Positions 40,869 to 50,059 of a stretch of 64,000 nucleotides of DNA are shown here, in pieces. The stretch's first letter is position 1. Each line of letters starts with the position of its first letter. This stretch comes from an uncultured Prochlorococcus sp. (GTDB lineage: Bacteria; Cyanobacteriota; Cyanobacteriia; PCC-6307; Cyanobiaceae). The DNA is taken from contig CACIYC010000001.1 in assembly GCA_902590775.1 (NCBI GenBank), positions 1-64,000 on the forward strand, written 5' to 3'. Under the pieces are notes generated by a model that worked only from the letters and a program-made list of their open reading frames with translations, was not told where the DNA came from and searched no databases. The translations under genes were made by a program, and so were the position numbers.

Positions 40869-42149
40869 TCAAAGAGGAGGCAAAATTCCTTTTGGATCAT
40901 AATTTGATTTCAATCTCTTGAGCTCAGGAAGCCAAGTTTTAAAAGCAGCTTTTATTTCTTTTTTATGCCAAGTTAAGTGAGGATGCATTTGTGCTAAATG
41001 AACCCCAGGGAAATAATCCTCAAGTTCTTCCCATGTTTCTCTCATCCAATTGAGATTTTCCTCTCTTCCTTTAATGTCTCCTTCATTCCAAGCCCCAGTT
41101 ATCCATGGTTTCCAACTTGAATCTCTGTGAACAAATGAACTGGAATCGTTGTCTTTGTTCTTAGTTTCTCCACCAAGTTGTTGTGCAGATATATATGAAT
41201 TTTCTGAGGGTCTGTTATTAATTAGTTTTTCAATCTCTTTTATGATTTTCGAAGCATTAGCATTCATATCAGGACCAAGAAGCCCCAGGACCTCAGAATG
41301 TTGTTTCTTAAATAGTTTATTATTTTTGATTGGTATAGTTACTTCTTTAAGTTGATTTATATTAGAAATTTTGTATGAGCAGAAATCATTGGACTTTGGG
41401 ATTTTATCTATTATATAACTAAAATCATCATAATCTTTTTTTGTTTCTAATTCAATTAGACCATAAGATTTAATTTTATTTCCCCAGAACCAATACATGC
41501 TAGATGAATCAGGCCATTCTTCTGCCATCTCAATAGTAGTTGCAAGTTGCATTGGTGATATAGATGTTTCCCATGCATAAATTGCATTTTGTTTATGTGT
41601 CTTAAGTCTTATCTTAGTAATAATTGCTAGAAAAGGTGCTGCTCCACAAAGTGCCTTCCATTTTAAATGATCTTCTTTATTGGAACATGAATCCGGCTTA
41701 TGCAAAGTAAACTTTTCACCATTTCCCCAGAAGCCACTTATCTCTTCTACATGATCTATTGCTAATCCATATTTCCTACTTAATGGACTAATACCTCCAG
41801 TTAAAATATATCCAATACCAGTAAAACCTGAAATCCCTATAGGAAAAGAACGGTTAAACTCTGAAATTGTTTTGGTAAGTGTGTGCATATTTACACCAGC
41901 TTCTATCAAGACTTCATTTTTTGTTTTGTCAAATTGTATTTCTTGAAAATTTTTTCTTAGATCAAGTGTCCAATGGTCTTTACTAGCACATCTGCTTGAA
42001 GTCCCTCCTCCACATATCAGAAGAGGTTTTGGACTTAAAGCATCATTTTTAATTAGATTAACAAGATAATTATCTATGTCTTCATAGATACCAGCTATTT
42101 TTTGATCATTGGCTTGACTATTTGGAAAAATTGATTTTATTTCATTCAT
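40869..42149 (-). CDS. FAD-binding oxidoreductase (VAO/BBE-type)
   Basis: PLLICGGGTSSRCASKDHWTLDLRKN..., VLIEAGVNMHTLTKTI, GFTGIGYILTGGISPLSRKYG; C-terminal KSNYDPKGIL. Confidence 0.85.
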   Translation of the reverse strand: MNEIKSIFPNSQANDQKIAGIYEDIDNYLVNLIKNDALSPKPLLICGGGTSSRCASKDHWTLDLRKNFQEIQFDKTKNEVLIEAGVNMHTLTKTISEFNRSFPIGISGFTGIGYILTGGISPLSRKYGLAIDHVEEISGFWGNGEKFTLHKPDSCSNKEDHLKWKALCGAAPFLAIITKIRLKTHKQNAIYAWETSISPMQLATTIEMAEEWPDSSSMYWFWGNKIKSYGLIELETKKDYDDFSYIIDKIPKSNDFCSYKISNINQLKEVTIPIKNNKLFKKQHSEVLGLLGPDMNANASKIIKEIEKLINNRPSENSYISAQQLGGETKNKDNDSSSFVHRDSSWKPWITGAWNEGDIKGREENLNWMRETWEELEDYFPGVHLAQMHPHLTWHKKEIKAAFKTWLPELKRLKSNYDPKGILPPL

Positions 42150-42238
42150 ACTTATTGTGGTTAAATTAGATTAATTAGCTGTTCAATTAGATTTTGAACC
42201 CTGATTCACGATATGGTTAAATAAAGTGCCATAAAGTT

Positions 42239-43267
42239 TTGAGTTCAAGGTTCTTAGATCAACTTCATTCCAATATAGGAATTTTAATCATTGGGCATGG
42301 AAGTAGAAATATCCATGCAACAAATGAATTTGCAAAATTAGCTTGTTCAATAAAGTCTTTAATACCTTCAATCCCAGTTGAATTTGGTTATCTTGAATTT
42401 TCAAAGCCAATTATTTCTGAAGCTTTAGATAAACTTAGGAAAAGATCAGTTAAAAAGGTCATAGCAATTCCTGCAATGTTATTTGCTGCCGGCCACGCAA
42501 AAAATGATATTCCTGCTGTACTGAATGACTATGCTGCAAAGTCGGGAATTGAAATAGTTTATGGAAGAGAGCTTGGAATTGACAATTTGATGATAAATGC
42601 AGCTGGTGAAAGGATAAAGGAATCAATTAGTTCTTTTAGTGAAGTCCCTTTAAATCAAACACTATTAGTCGTAGTTGGGAGAGGATCCTCAGATCCAGAT
42701 GCTAATTCAAATGTATCAAAAATCACGAGAATGCTTGTAGAAGCTATTGGATTTGCATGGGGAGAAACAGTTTATTCTGGAGTTACTTTTCCTCTTGTTG
42801 AGCCTGGCTTAAGACATTTAATAAAATTAGGTTTTCGAAGAATAGTGATTTTTCCTTATTTCCTATTCTCAGGAGTCCTTGTAAGCAGAATTTGGAAATA
42901 TGTTCATTTAGTTGCAGATGATCATCCTGAAATTGAATTTGTTAATGCAGGATACTTGGGAAATCATCAAAAAGTTAGGGAAGCTTTCTTAGAAAGGATT
43001 GATGAAGCTTTGAATGGAGATAATGCAATGAATTGTGCACTTTGCAAATATAGATCTAATTTATTGGGCTTTGAAGAAGAGGTTGGGTTCCCTCAAGTAA
43101 GTCATCATAGTCATGTAGAAGGTATAGACCAAGGATGCCTTTTGTGTGATAAGGAATGTACAGGAGAATGCGAAACAATTAGAAGTTCTTCTAATGAGCA
43201 TGAGCATGAGCATGCTCATTATCCCCATTCTCAGCATCCTTTTGGTCCTGTTACGCTCCGCAATTAA
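42239..43267 (+). CDS. CbiX/SirB-type sirohydrochlorin chelatase with Cys- and His-rich C-terminus
   Basis: GILIIGHGSRN...AIPAMLFAAGHAKNDIPAVL...GRGSSDPDANSNVSKITRML...IFPYFLFSGVL; C-terminal CALC, CLLCDKECTGEC, HEHEHEHAH. Confidence 0.9.
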   Translation: MSSRFLDQLHSNIGILIIGHGSRNIHATNEFAKLACSIKSLIPSIPVEFGYLEFSKPIISEALDKLRKRSVKKVIAIPAMLFAAGHAKNDIPAVLNDYAAKSGIEIVYGRELGIDNLMINAAGERIKESISSFSEVPLNQTLLVVVGRGSSDPDANSNVSKITRMLVEAIGFAWGETVYSGVTFPLVEPGLRHLIKLGFRRIVIFPYFLFSGVLVSRIWKYVHLVADDHPEIEFVNAGYLGNHQKVREAFLERIDEALNGDNAMNCALCKYRSNLLGFEEEVGFPQVSHHSHVEGIDQGCLLCDKECTGECETIRSSSNEHEHEHAHYPHSQHPFGPVTLRN

Positions 43268-43668
43268 AAAAGACAAAATATAAAAAAAATACTTTTAGAA
43301 TGTTGACTCACCAGTCTCTTTCTCAATGGGACTCAATAGACTCTTTATTGATAAGTAGGTCTTATGGATAGTTCTTTAATGTTTTTCCCCAGCCTGTTTC
43401 CACAGATAGATAAGGCTTTTCCACTGAAATCTTATTTAAATGGATTAAATACTTCTTTTTGTGGCTCTTTTTGAAAAGAAGGAGCTATTAGTTCTTTTTT
43501 TTATAGCCAGGATTTTTCTTAAGGTTATTTTTGTATTCATTCAATATGTTCATGCAGTAATGAGTCTCAGCTTGTCTCACGAGTTGGTATAAAATCTTAT
43601 ACTGCTTTGACGATTTCTCAATTTTTATAGATATTGGTTCTGTTAAATAAAGCGGACTTGAACTAGTA

Positions 43669-43974
43669 ATGGATTTAACCCAATTAAATGTAAGTGAGGA
43701 AGAAATTTCTTTACTTCCCAGCTCTAAAGATTTCTCTAACTCTTTAATCAGGGATAAAGCAGAATTGGGAATAGATAATAGCGTAAGCCTTGAGGCTGAA
43801 ATTCCTGAGGATCTTTATAATGGTATTAACGAATTTATCTGTTCAAACCCAAAATGGGATCTGTATAGATTAATGAGCTCAGCTTTGGCAAGTTTCCTTT
43901 ATACAAATGGAAGTGAAGATAGAGTTGTAATAGAGCAATATCTTAATGATTTATTTGCGTTGAATGGTTCTTAA
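43669..43974 (+). CDS. DUF2811-like protein
   Basis: VSLEAEIPEDLYNGINEFICSNPKWDLYRLMSSALASFL. Confidence 0.75.
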   Translation: MDLTQLNVSEEEISLLPSSKDFSNSLIRDKAELGIDNSVSLEAEIPEDLYNGINEFICSNPKWDLYRLMSSALASFLYTNGSEDRVVIEQYLNDLFALNGS

Positions 43975-45598
43975 TTGCTTCTATGCAAGCTCGTCTTGTT
44001 ATAGCCATCATTGTAAGAGTTGGACTTTGCCAAGCTGAAGTAGGCCAACAAGCGCCATCTACCACTAAAACATTCTTACATTGCCATAATCTATTCCATT
44101 TATCTAATACACTATTTTCTTGTTTTGTTCCCATTGGAGCTCCTCCTACTTCATGAATGTAATAACCTGGTGGAGGTGGAGAATTCTTAAGAGCATATGA
44201 ATTTCCTGCAATCTGCTTTAAGAAAGGAACTTTGAAAAGTTCATCAAATTTATGTATTTCACCTCCAGATATTTTGATACATTTTTCAATTGTTTTATTC
44301 ATATGCGTAACCATCTTAAGTTCATTTTCATTCCATTTACAGTCAATAATAGGGATAGGTATTCCCCATTGATCTAAATTCTTAGAAAGAGTGATTTTAT
44401 TTTCTTCATAAGGTAATACTTCACCATGTCCAATTAGAAAGCCAGTCTTAGTGTTAGGTTTTGTTTTAAGAAAATCTGGAGGATCAAACCTGTCAATAGC
44501 ACCCCATATTCCATATCCTCGAATAAAATCTATATTTGTATTTTTATCTAGATTTTTACCAAAAGGAATAAAGAAACTTCCAGCACCAGTTAATTTCTGA
44601 TTATTATTTTTACTATTACTATTAGTGCTTGGAAGAGAGAAGAAACGACATGTCGAGATATGATCCATTAGACAGGAACCAAGTTTTCCAGATGGTTCAA
44701 TTAATCCTTTAGACCTGATATTTTCGCTTGAATTTAAAAGAATCTTTATGCTTTGAATTGTAGATGCACAGATTATAATTAACTTTGCTCTAATTTCCTT
44801 TCGATTTTTATTTATTCGATTTATAGCTATTAATCCTTTGGCTGAATTTTGTTCGTCATTTATTATTAATCTTTCAACAATATGGTTGGACATAATCTCA
44901 ACTTTGCCTGTCTTTAAAGCTTTTCCAAGAGAGCTTCCTTGACTACTAGATTTAGGCCATTCCTCATATTCTGTTTTAATATCAGGGCCAAAACCTCTTG
45001 AATGGATTACGGGAAATCCAAGCTCAGATTCAACTTTATTTTTGAAAAATATTTCTGAACTTGTGAATGGGATTGATTCTGTGTACTTACCATCAGGTAA
45101 TTGATCTAATTGATCTTTGTTACCTTTAATTTTTAAAAAATTTTCAATTAAATCATAATGCTTTTCAAGGTCAGAATAATTTATTGGCCATTCTGGACCA
45201 TAATTATCTATTGATGAAGTATTAAAGTCTGAATCGGAAAGTCTTAAAGTGATCCCTCCCCATGTAAGGCTCCTTCCGCCAACTTGCCTTCCTTGAGTCC
45301 ATAGAAAAGGCTTATCTTCAGGAGTTATATATTTATTCTTCTTTTCATTTATATATAAGGATGGATTTGCTTTCCAAAATCCTGGGTGCTGTGATTGGAT
45401 TTGATTCTCTCCAGAGACAACCCTTTTTATTCTTTTTAAGAAGTTACAAGGCTCTGATCCAATTGCTTCTGATGATGTTAACTCTGGACCAGCTTCAATT
45501 ACTAGAACTCTTACTCCATGCTCAGAAAGTGTTTTAGCTGCCATCCCTCCAGTTGCACCTGAGCCAATTACAATTGCTTCAAATTGATGCTGGATCAC
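43943..45598 (-). CDS. GMC-family oxidoreductase
   Basis: AIVIGSGATGGMAAKTLSEHGVRVLVIEAGPE...VGGRSLTWGG...HEVGGAPMGT...VVDGACWPTSAWQSPTLTMMAI. Confidence 0.9.
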   Translation of the reverse strand: MIQHQFEAIVIGSGATGGMAAKTLSEHGVRVLVIEAGPELTSSEAIGSEPCNFLKRIKRVVSGENQIQSQHPGFWKANPSLYINEKKNKYITPEDKPFLWTQGRQVGGRSLTWGGITLRLSDSDFNTSSIDNYGPEWPINYSDLEKHYDLIENFLKIKGNKDQLDQLPDGKYTESIPFTSSEIFFKNKVESELGFPVIHSRGFGPDIKTEYEEWPKSSSQGSSLGKALKTGKVEIMSNHIVERLIINDEQNSAKGLIAINRINKNRKEIRAKLIIICASTIQSIKILLNSSENIRSKGLIEPSGKLGSCLMDHISTCRFFSLPSTNSNSKNNNQKLTGAGSFFIPFGKNLDKNTNIDFIRGYGIWGAIDRFDPPDFLKTKPNTKTGFLIGHGEVLPYEENKITLSKNLDQWGIPIPIIDCKWNENELKMVTHMNKTIEKCIKISGGEIHKFDELFKVPFLKQIAGNSYALKNSPPPPGYYIHEVGGAPMGTKQENSVLDKWNRLWQCKNVLVVDGACWPTSAWQSPTLTMMAITRRACIEAIKNHSTQINH

Positions 45599-45761
45599 CT
45601 GTAATTATTGATTAAAAGTCTATTCTTACATTAATTATATTATTTGAAATACAATAAAAATATAGATTTTTGATAAATAGGAATAAATATTTATTTAGGG
45701 TTTGAGTTTTTTTCTTTGAATAAGTTAATTAAATCTTTAATTAAATAGCTTTTAGAACTCC

Positions 45762-46064
45762 TTAGCTCCTTGCTACCCAAGAGGGTGCTCCTAAGAACCA
45801 GTTGCCTAGGTCTTCGGGATTTGAATTTACATAATCATCTGGCTCAGCGGAACCTAGATCTAGTTCGTTGATTAATTGATCTAGGGAATCTTTTAACTTA
45901 TGATTTTTTTGAACTCTCTTTGCTTTTGTTAGCCAAGCCGTAACTCGTTGATCTTTGTCAGCAGCATTTTTTATAAATACTCTTTCAGCTAGGGTGACTT
46001 TCTCGCCTTTAGATAGTCGAGAAAGAATATCCTTTATTTGTTCAATGGCTAAAGAAGAAAACAT
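45762..46064 (-). CDS. Conserved hypothetical protein
   Basis: 100-aa ORF. Confidence 0.65.
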   Translation of the reverse strand: MFSSLAIEQIKDILSRLSKGEKVTLAERVFIKNAADKDQRVTAWLTKAKRVQKNHKLKDSLDQLINELDLGSAEPDDYVNSNPEDLGNWFLGAPSWVARS

Positions 46065-46227
46065 TTTATGAGTATTATTATTTACTTTTTAGCTTGCTTT
46101 TCCATAAAGAACTATTTTATTTTACAAAAAAATTTTAATTTCTTTAGATTAAGTAAATTTTACTATTAATGAAATCAAAATCATTTTTGTTACTCCTTCT
46201 ATAATTATGCTTTACGCTTTTAAATAG

Positions 46228-46716
46228 TTGAATATTTCTATGCTTAATAAATTAAGTTCCTTCTTCTTGACTTTGTTAGTCTTTTTCTTCTCACTTTTAC
46301 CCGTTAATGCTTCTATTGATTATGGTAAGCAAACTCTAATAGGAGAAGACTTCTCAGAATTAGATTTAAAAGGCTCAACTTTTTATTTGACTAACTTGCA
46401 AGACGCGGATCTTTCAGGAAGTGATTTAGAAGGTGCAAGTTTGTTTGGAGCTAAGTTGTTAAATACAAATTTATCAAATGCAAATCTGACAAATGCAACT
46501 TTAGATTCTGCAGTTTTCGAGGGTACTAATTTGAGAAATGCTGTTTTAGAAGATGCTTTTGCATTCAATGCAAGATTTAAGGATGTAAATATTAAAGGTA
46601 GCGACTTTACTAATGTAATAATACGTGGAGAAGATTTAAACTATCTATGTTCAATCGCAGAGGGTGTTAACCCTACAACTAAAAGAAATACTCTTGACTC
46701 ATTAGACTGTAATTGA
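46228..46716 (+). CDS. Secreted/lumenal pentapeptide-repeat protein
   Basis: N-terminal signal-like segment then A(D/N)LxxxxL repeats (DLEGASLFGAKLLNTNLSNANLTNATLDSAVFEGTNL). Confidence 0.88.
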   Translation: MNISMLNKLSSFFLTLLVFFFSLLPVNASIDYGKQTLIGEDFSELDLKGSTFYLTNLQDADLSGSDLEGASLFGAKLLNTNLSNANLTNATLDSAVFEGTNLRNAVLEDAFAFNARFKDVNIKGSDFTNVIIRGEDLNYLCSIAEGVNPTTKRNTLDSLDCN

Positions 46717-46739
46717 GATATCTATATAAGAAGAGCGCA

Positions 46740-47123
46740 CTATATTCCTTTTAGATTTTTAATTGATTTATTTATTTTTCTAATATGATCATTATTTTTA
46801 TACCCTAGAGCATTTACATGTGATTTTAAGTCGCATAAGTAAGTATTTTTTTTACTTATACTTTCAAAATAGTTTCTAGAGAATTCTTTCAATACAATTT
46901 TCAATAGATTAACTTCTCTTTTTACACCTAGTTTCTTACCTATTAATAAAAATCCATTATTTATATATAAATTGCTATCTAAATCCATTGATACCTCAAC
47001 TTTTTCATCTGACCTTCTAAAAAATATGCAAACGAAGTTTTCATATTTCGTTTGCATATTTAATCTTATTGAATTTAACCTAAAGGAGGTGTAAATCTTT
47101 TTCTTGTATTGTTTAGGTGGCAT
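46740..47123 (-). CDS. Hypothetical protein
   Basis: 127-aa ORF downstream of the RHH-like gene; true start may be internal Met (MQTKYENFVCIFF). Confidence 0.5.
   Translation of the reverse strand: MPPKQYKKKIYTSFRLNSIRLNMQTKYENFVCIFFRRSDEKVEVSMDLDSNLYINNGFLLIGKKLGVKREVNLLKIVLKEFSRNYFESISKKNTYLCDLKSHVNALGYKNNDHIRKINKSIKNLKGI
47022..47061. repeat. 15-bp perfect inverted repeat with 10-nt loop
   Basis: AAATATGCAAACGAA-gttttcatat-TTCGTTTGCATATTT. Confidence 0.9.
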
Positions 47124-47129
47124 TTTAGT

Positions 47130-47639
47130 TTATAAGCTTGTTTTAAGGTTGGATGTTTCATACCTTTCCCAGACATTGTTTACTTCAGCAAGAGCTATCC
47201 TCTTTTTGCAAGCCAAGTCATAACGTTCTATTGCAGCAGAAGGAATAGAGCCTTTGCTTTTCATTGATCTTAATCCTGTTTCCAGGCATTGAAATGCAAC
47301 GCTTGATAAGTCTCTACCTTCTGCAGCTGCCCATGCTTTCATCAAGTAATGGAGGCTGGATGGAACAGATACTTGAAGCTTTGAGGAGTTTGATGTATTT
47401 AGAGATAAATCATCAAGACTATTTTCTTTTTCAATAATTGTATTTTTAATTGTCTTTTTGAGTTCTTTTATCTTTTGAGTAATTTCTTCGGAAGCTAATC
47501 CGTTTGAAGAAATGCTTTCGATTGCAAAAATAGCTTTTTCATTTTTGTTTAGTGAATCAATAGCCCATAGTGATGTCTCTTCAGCAATGGAAGTTTTGCT
47601 GATCCACTCATCTCTGGACTGACTCCAGTTCCCTTTCAT
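47130..47639 (-). CDS. Putative ribbon-helix-helix-like DNA-binding protein
   Basis: KLQVSVPSSLHYLMKAWAAAEGRDLSSVAFQCLETGLRSMKSKG: beta-strand, helix, turn, helix pattern of CopG/Arc folds. Confidence 0.55.
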   Translation of the reverse strand: MKGNWSQSRDEWISKTSIAEETSLWAIDSLNKNEKAIFAIESISSNGLASEEITQKIKELKKTIKNTIIEKENSLDDLSLNTSNSSKLQVSVPSSLHYLMKAWAAAEGRDLSSVAFQCLETGLRSMKSKGSIPSAAIERYDLACKKRIALAEVNNVWERYETSNLKTSL

Positions 47640-47662
47640 ATTTTATCCCGAATAATTTTACT

Positions 47663-47706
47663 ATAGAACACTCTATATAGATTGGCTATAGAATCTATAT
47701 AGATTG
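47663..47706. promoter_or_regulatory. Tandem direct-repeat operator candidate upstream of the RHH-like gene
   Basis: CTATAGAAcacTCTATATAGATTGgCTATAGAATCTATATAGATTG; two copies of TCTATATAGATTG at 47672-47684 and 47694-47706 (22 bp apart), each containing the palindrome TCTATATAGA. Confidence 0.6.
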
Positions 47707-47943
47707 TTTTTAGACATTTTAATCACAATAAAGGACGATGGGCTTTCTTTTGCGCGCTACACTTGCTCAAAGGCTGCTCGGATCTAATCTTTAAAAAGGA
47801 ATTAAAGTTCTATCTACAGGGTCTCTACGAACTTTTTCAATCTGAAAATATACTTTCGTTATTCTTTATAAGGATTTAAGACATAAAAGAGAAAAAGCTA
47901 GTTTAAATGTATGTATTGACTCTTATTCTTTTGATCTTTTACC

Positions 47944-48300
47944 GTGACCAAAGATAAAATTAATTTTAGTGACCTATCCAAGATTGAATTGGATGAGCTT
48001 AAAGATTTGTATGTTAGTAGTCGATTGGATTTGATGTCTGAAAATGATCTTAAACTATTTGTAAAAATATCACTTGAAGATCAGATTAAAGGGACAGTCG
48101 GGAATGAGGAAGAGAGAGAGGCATGGAAGGAAATGGAGGGACACTTTAAAGAAGACTTTGTGGAAAAGATTTTTGAAATCCAACAAAAGAGAAAAGATAA
48201 TTCCGATATGCCAATAGAAAAATCAGAAGTAGAGAAAAGAATGAAATTATTGGAGCAAAGAAAAAAGGAGAAGGAAAAGGAAGTTGAAGATATGTGGTAA
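47944..48300 (+). CDS. Hypothetical charged, probably coiled-coil protein
   Basis: 118-aa ORF starting with GTG; K/E-rich C-terminus. Confidence 0.6.
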   Translation: MTKDKINFSDLSKIELDELKDLYVSSRLDLMSENDLKLFVKISLEDQIKGTVGNEEEREAWKEMEGHFKEDFVEKIFEIQQKRKDNSDMPIEKSEVEKRMKLLEQRKKEKEKEVEDMW

Positions 48301-48660
48301 TTTTTATTGTTATTAACTTTTAAAATAATTTTTACCTATAAGAAGTAAAAATAATTATTTATTTAGTATTTCTTTTTATCACATCTTATATGTTTATTTA
48401 TTCTTCTTATTAACTAACTATTTATAACTTATTTAATAGTAGGATAGACTTGATATAAATATTGCAACGCCTAGAGCTTTTAAGATAGTCTAGTTATTTC
48501 ACTTACATAAGCTTCTTTATAATAGCCATGGAATTCTTTACAAAACAAGCCAATCTAAAAAATAAAAATAGATATAGATAATATTCTATATATGTGCTTA
48601 TTTAATATCAATTGAAAGTATCAATAATCTTAAATTACAATACTCACTCTCCAATAGAAC

Positions 48661-48746
48661 GGAGAGTGGGGGATTCGAACCCCCGAAGGAGTTGCCCCCT
48701 TGCTAGTTTTCAAGACTAGAGCCATAAACCGCTCGACCAACTCTCC
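48661..48746 (-). tRNA. tRNA-Ser (anticodon UGA)
   Basis: Reverse complement GGAGAGTTGGTCGAGCGGTTTATGGCTCTAGTCTTGAAAACTAGCAAGGGGGCAACTCCTTCGGGGGTTCGAATCCCCCACTCTCC; full cloverleaf with a long variable arm, anticodon TGA. Confidence 0.96.
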
Positions 48747-49218
48747 ACTTTCAATTATACATTTTAAAAAACACAAAACCTGATTGATCTCAGCAATTTT
48801 CTCTTCTTGAAAACTTTATGCAAGTTATGGTTCGCCATTTTAAAAAAAGTAAGCTATGGAAAGTTGGGCAGGATTCTAAAGTTGCAGAACTAGATTCCAA
48901 ACTATCTTTAGCAATTTCCTCTCAATGGTAATTTATAGCCTTTGATTGATTTTATGTAAGGGCTTTGAGTCTAGGATCAAAGTTGATACAGAGCTTTAAG
49001 CAGTATTTCAAGGCAAACAGCTTAAAAAAAATATGTGCTTGCAAATGTTCGATGCAAGAGACCATCTAGTATATGCTCTTAGTAGATAATGCTTAAATCA
49101 CAAAATCTCTTGGATCAAAATAACAAAAGGTTGATTTCCTAGAAATACTGGTTTTGCTGAGGATTTTTTATAAAGCCTTTAAGATATAATTTTATAGTAA
49201 TTTTTAAAATATGAAAAA

Positions 49219-50028
49219 TTGCTCGTGGAATTCTTTCTTATAATTATAGGATTATGCTTTGGTAGTTTTCTAAATGTCTTAATAGTAAGAATACCATTAA
49301 AAAAATCAATCTTTTTTCCTTCTAGTCATTGCCCAATTTGCAAAGATAAAATTCTTTGGTATGACAATATTCCTCTATTATCATGGATATTACTAAAGGG
49401 TAAATGTCGTAATTGTTCTGGAAGAATATCTTTTATTTACCCAACTATTGAAATTTTGTTGGCAATTCTTTTGCTTATTGATTATTTTTATAATAAAAGA
49501 CTATATGATTCTAATTATATATTTAATTTTATATCAAGCTTAACTTTTTGTTCCATATTAATAGTTGTAAGCTTTATAGATATGAAAACATTTAGAATAC
49601 CAAACTCAGCCAATATATTTGCATTTTTAGCTGGATTAACTTATTGTTTTGTTCTTTCATTAATTTTTAGTGGAACTATTAATTTTAATTATTTTCTTTT
49701 AATTAGATTAGCGGAGGCATTAATCCTATATATTATTTTTGAAATATTTAGATATTTTATTAGGATGTTAATAGGGAAAAATGCATTTGGAGGTGGAGAT
49801 TCAAAATTAATATCTGCTTTGACAATTTGGCTTGGCCTAAAAAGCTCTGCTATTACATTGTTAATTTCCTTTTATCTCGCTGGCATCTTTATTTTTGTAG
49901 CTTACTTATTTAAAAATGCTAGTAGAGGAGATAAGATAGCTTTTGGTCCTTTCCTTTCTTCCTCAGCTTATTTGCTATGGGTTTTTGGAGCTGACAAAAT
50001 TATCCCAGTTATATTTCCTTATAGTTAG
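49219..50028 (+). CDS. pilD: Type IV prepilin peptidase (PilD/GspO; TTG or nearby GTG start)
   Basis: GLCFGSFLNVLIVRIPL, CPICKDKILWYDNIPLLSWILLKGKCRNC (two CxxC), FGGGDSKLISALTIWLG. Confidence 0.93.
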   Translation: MLVEFFLIIIGLCFGSFLNVLIVRIPLKKSIFFPSSHCPICKDKILWYDNIPLLSWILLKGKCRNCSGRISFIYPTIEILLAILLLIDYFYNKRLYDSNYIFNFISSLTFCSILIVVSFIDMKTFRIPNSANIFAFLAGLTYCFVLSLIFSGTINFNYFLLIRLAEALILYIIFEIFRYFIRMLIGKNAFGGGDSKLISALTIWLGLKSSAITLLISFYLAGIFIFVAYLFKNASRGDKIAFGPFLSSSAYLLWVFGADKIIPVIFPYS

Positions 50029-50059
50029 TTTATATGTATACTATATATATAGTCTTTAA

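Noticed and set aside
48301-49218. Genomic island boundary at tRNA-Ser
   Set aside because: tRNA-adjacent and orphan-rich, but no direct repeat of the tRNA 3' end or integrase could be found.
50040-50053. ACTATATATATAGT palindrome upstream of the 50060 ORF
   Set aside because: Simple AT dinucleotide run; common in an AT-rich genome and probably just promoter composition.
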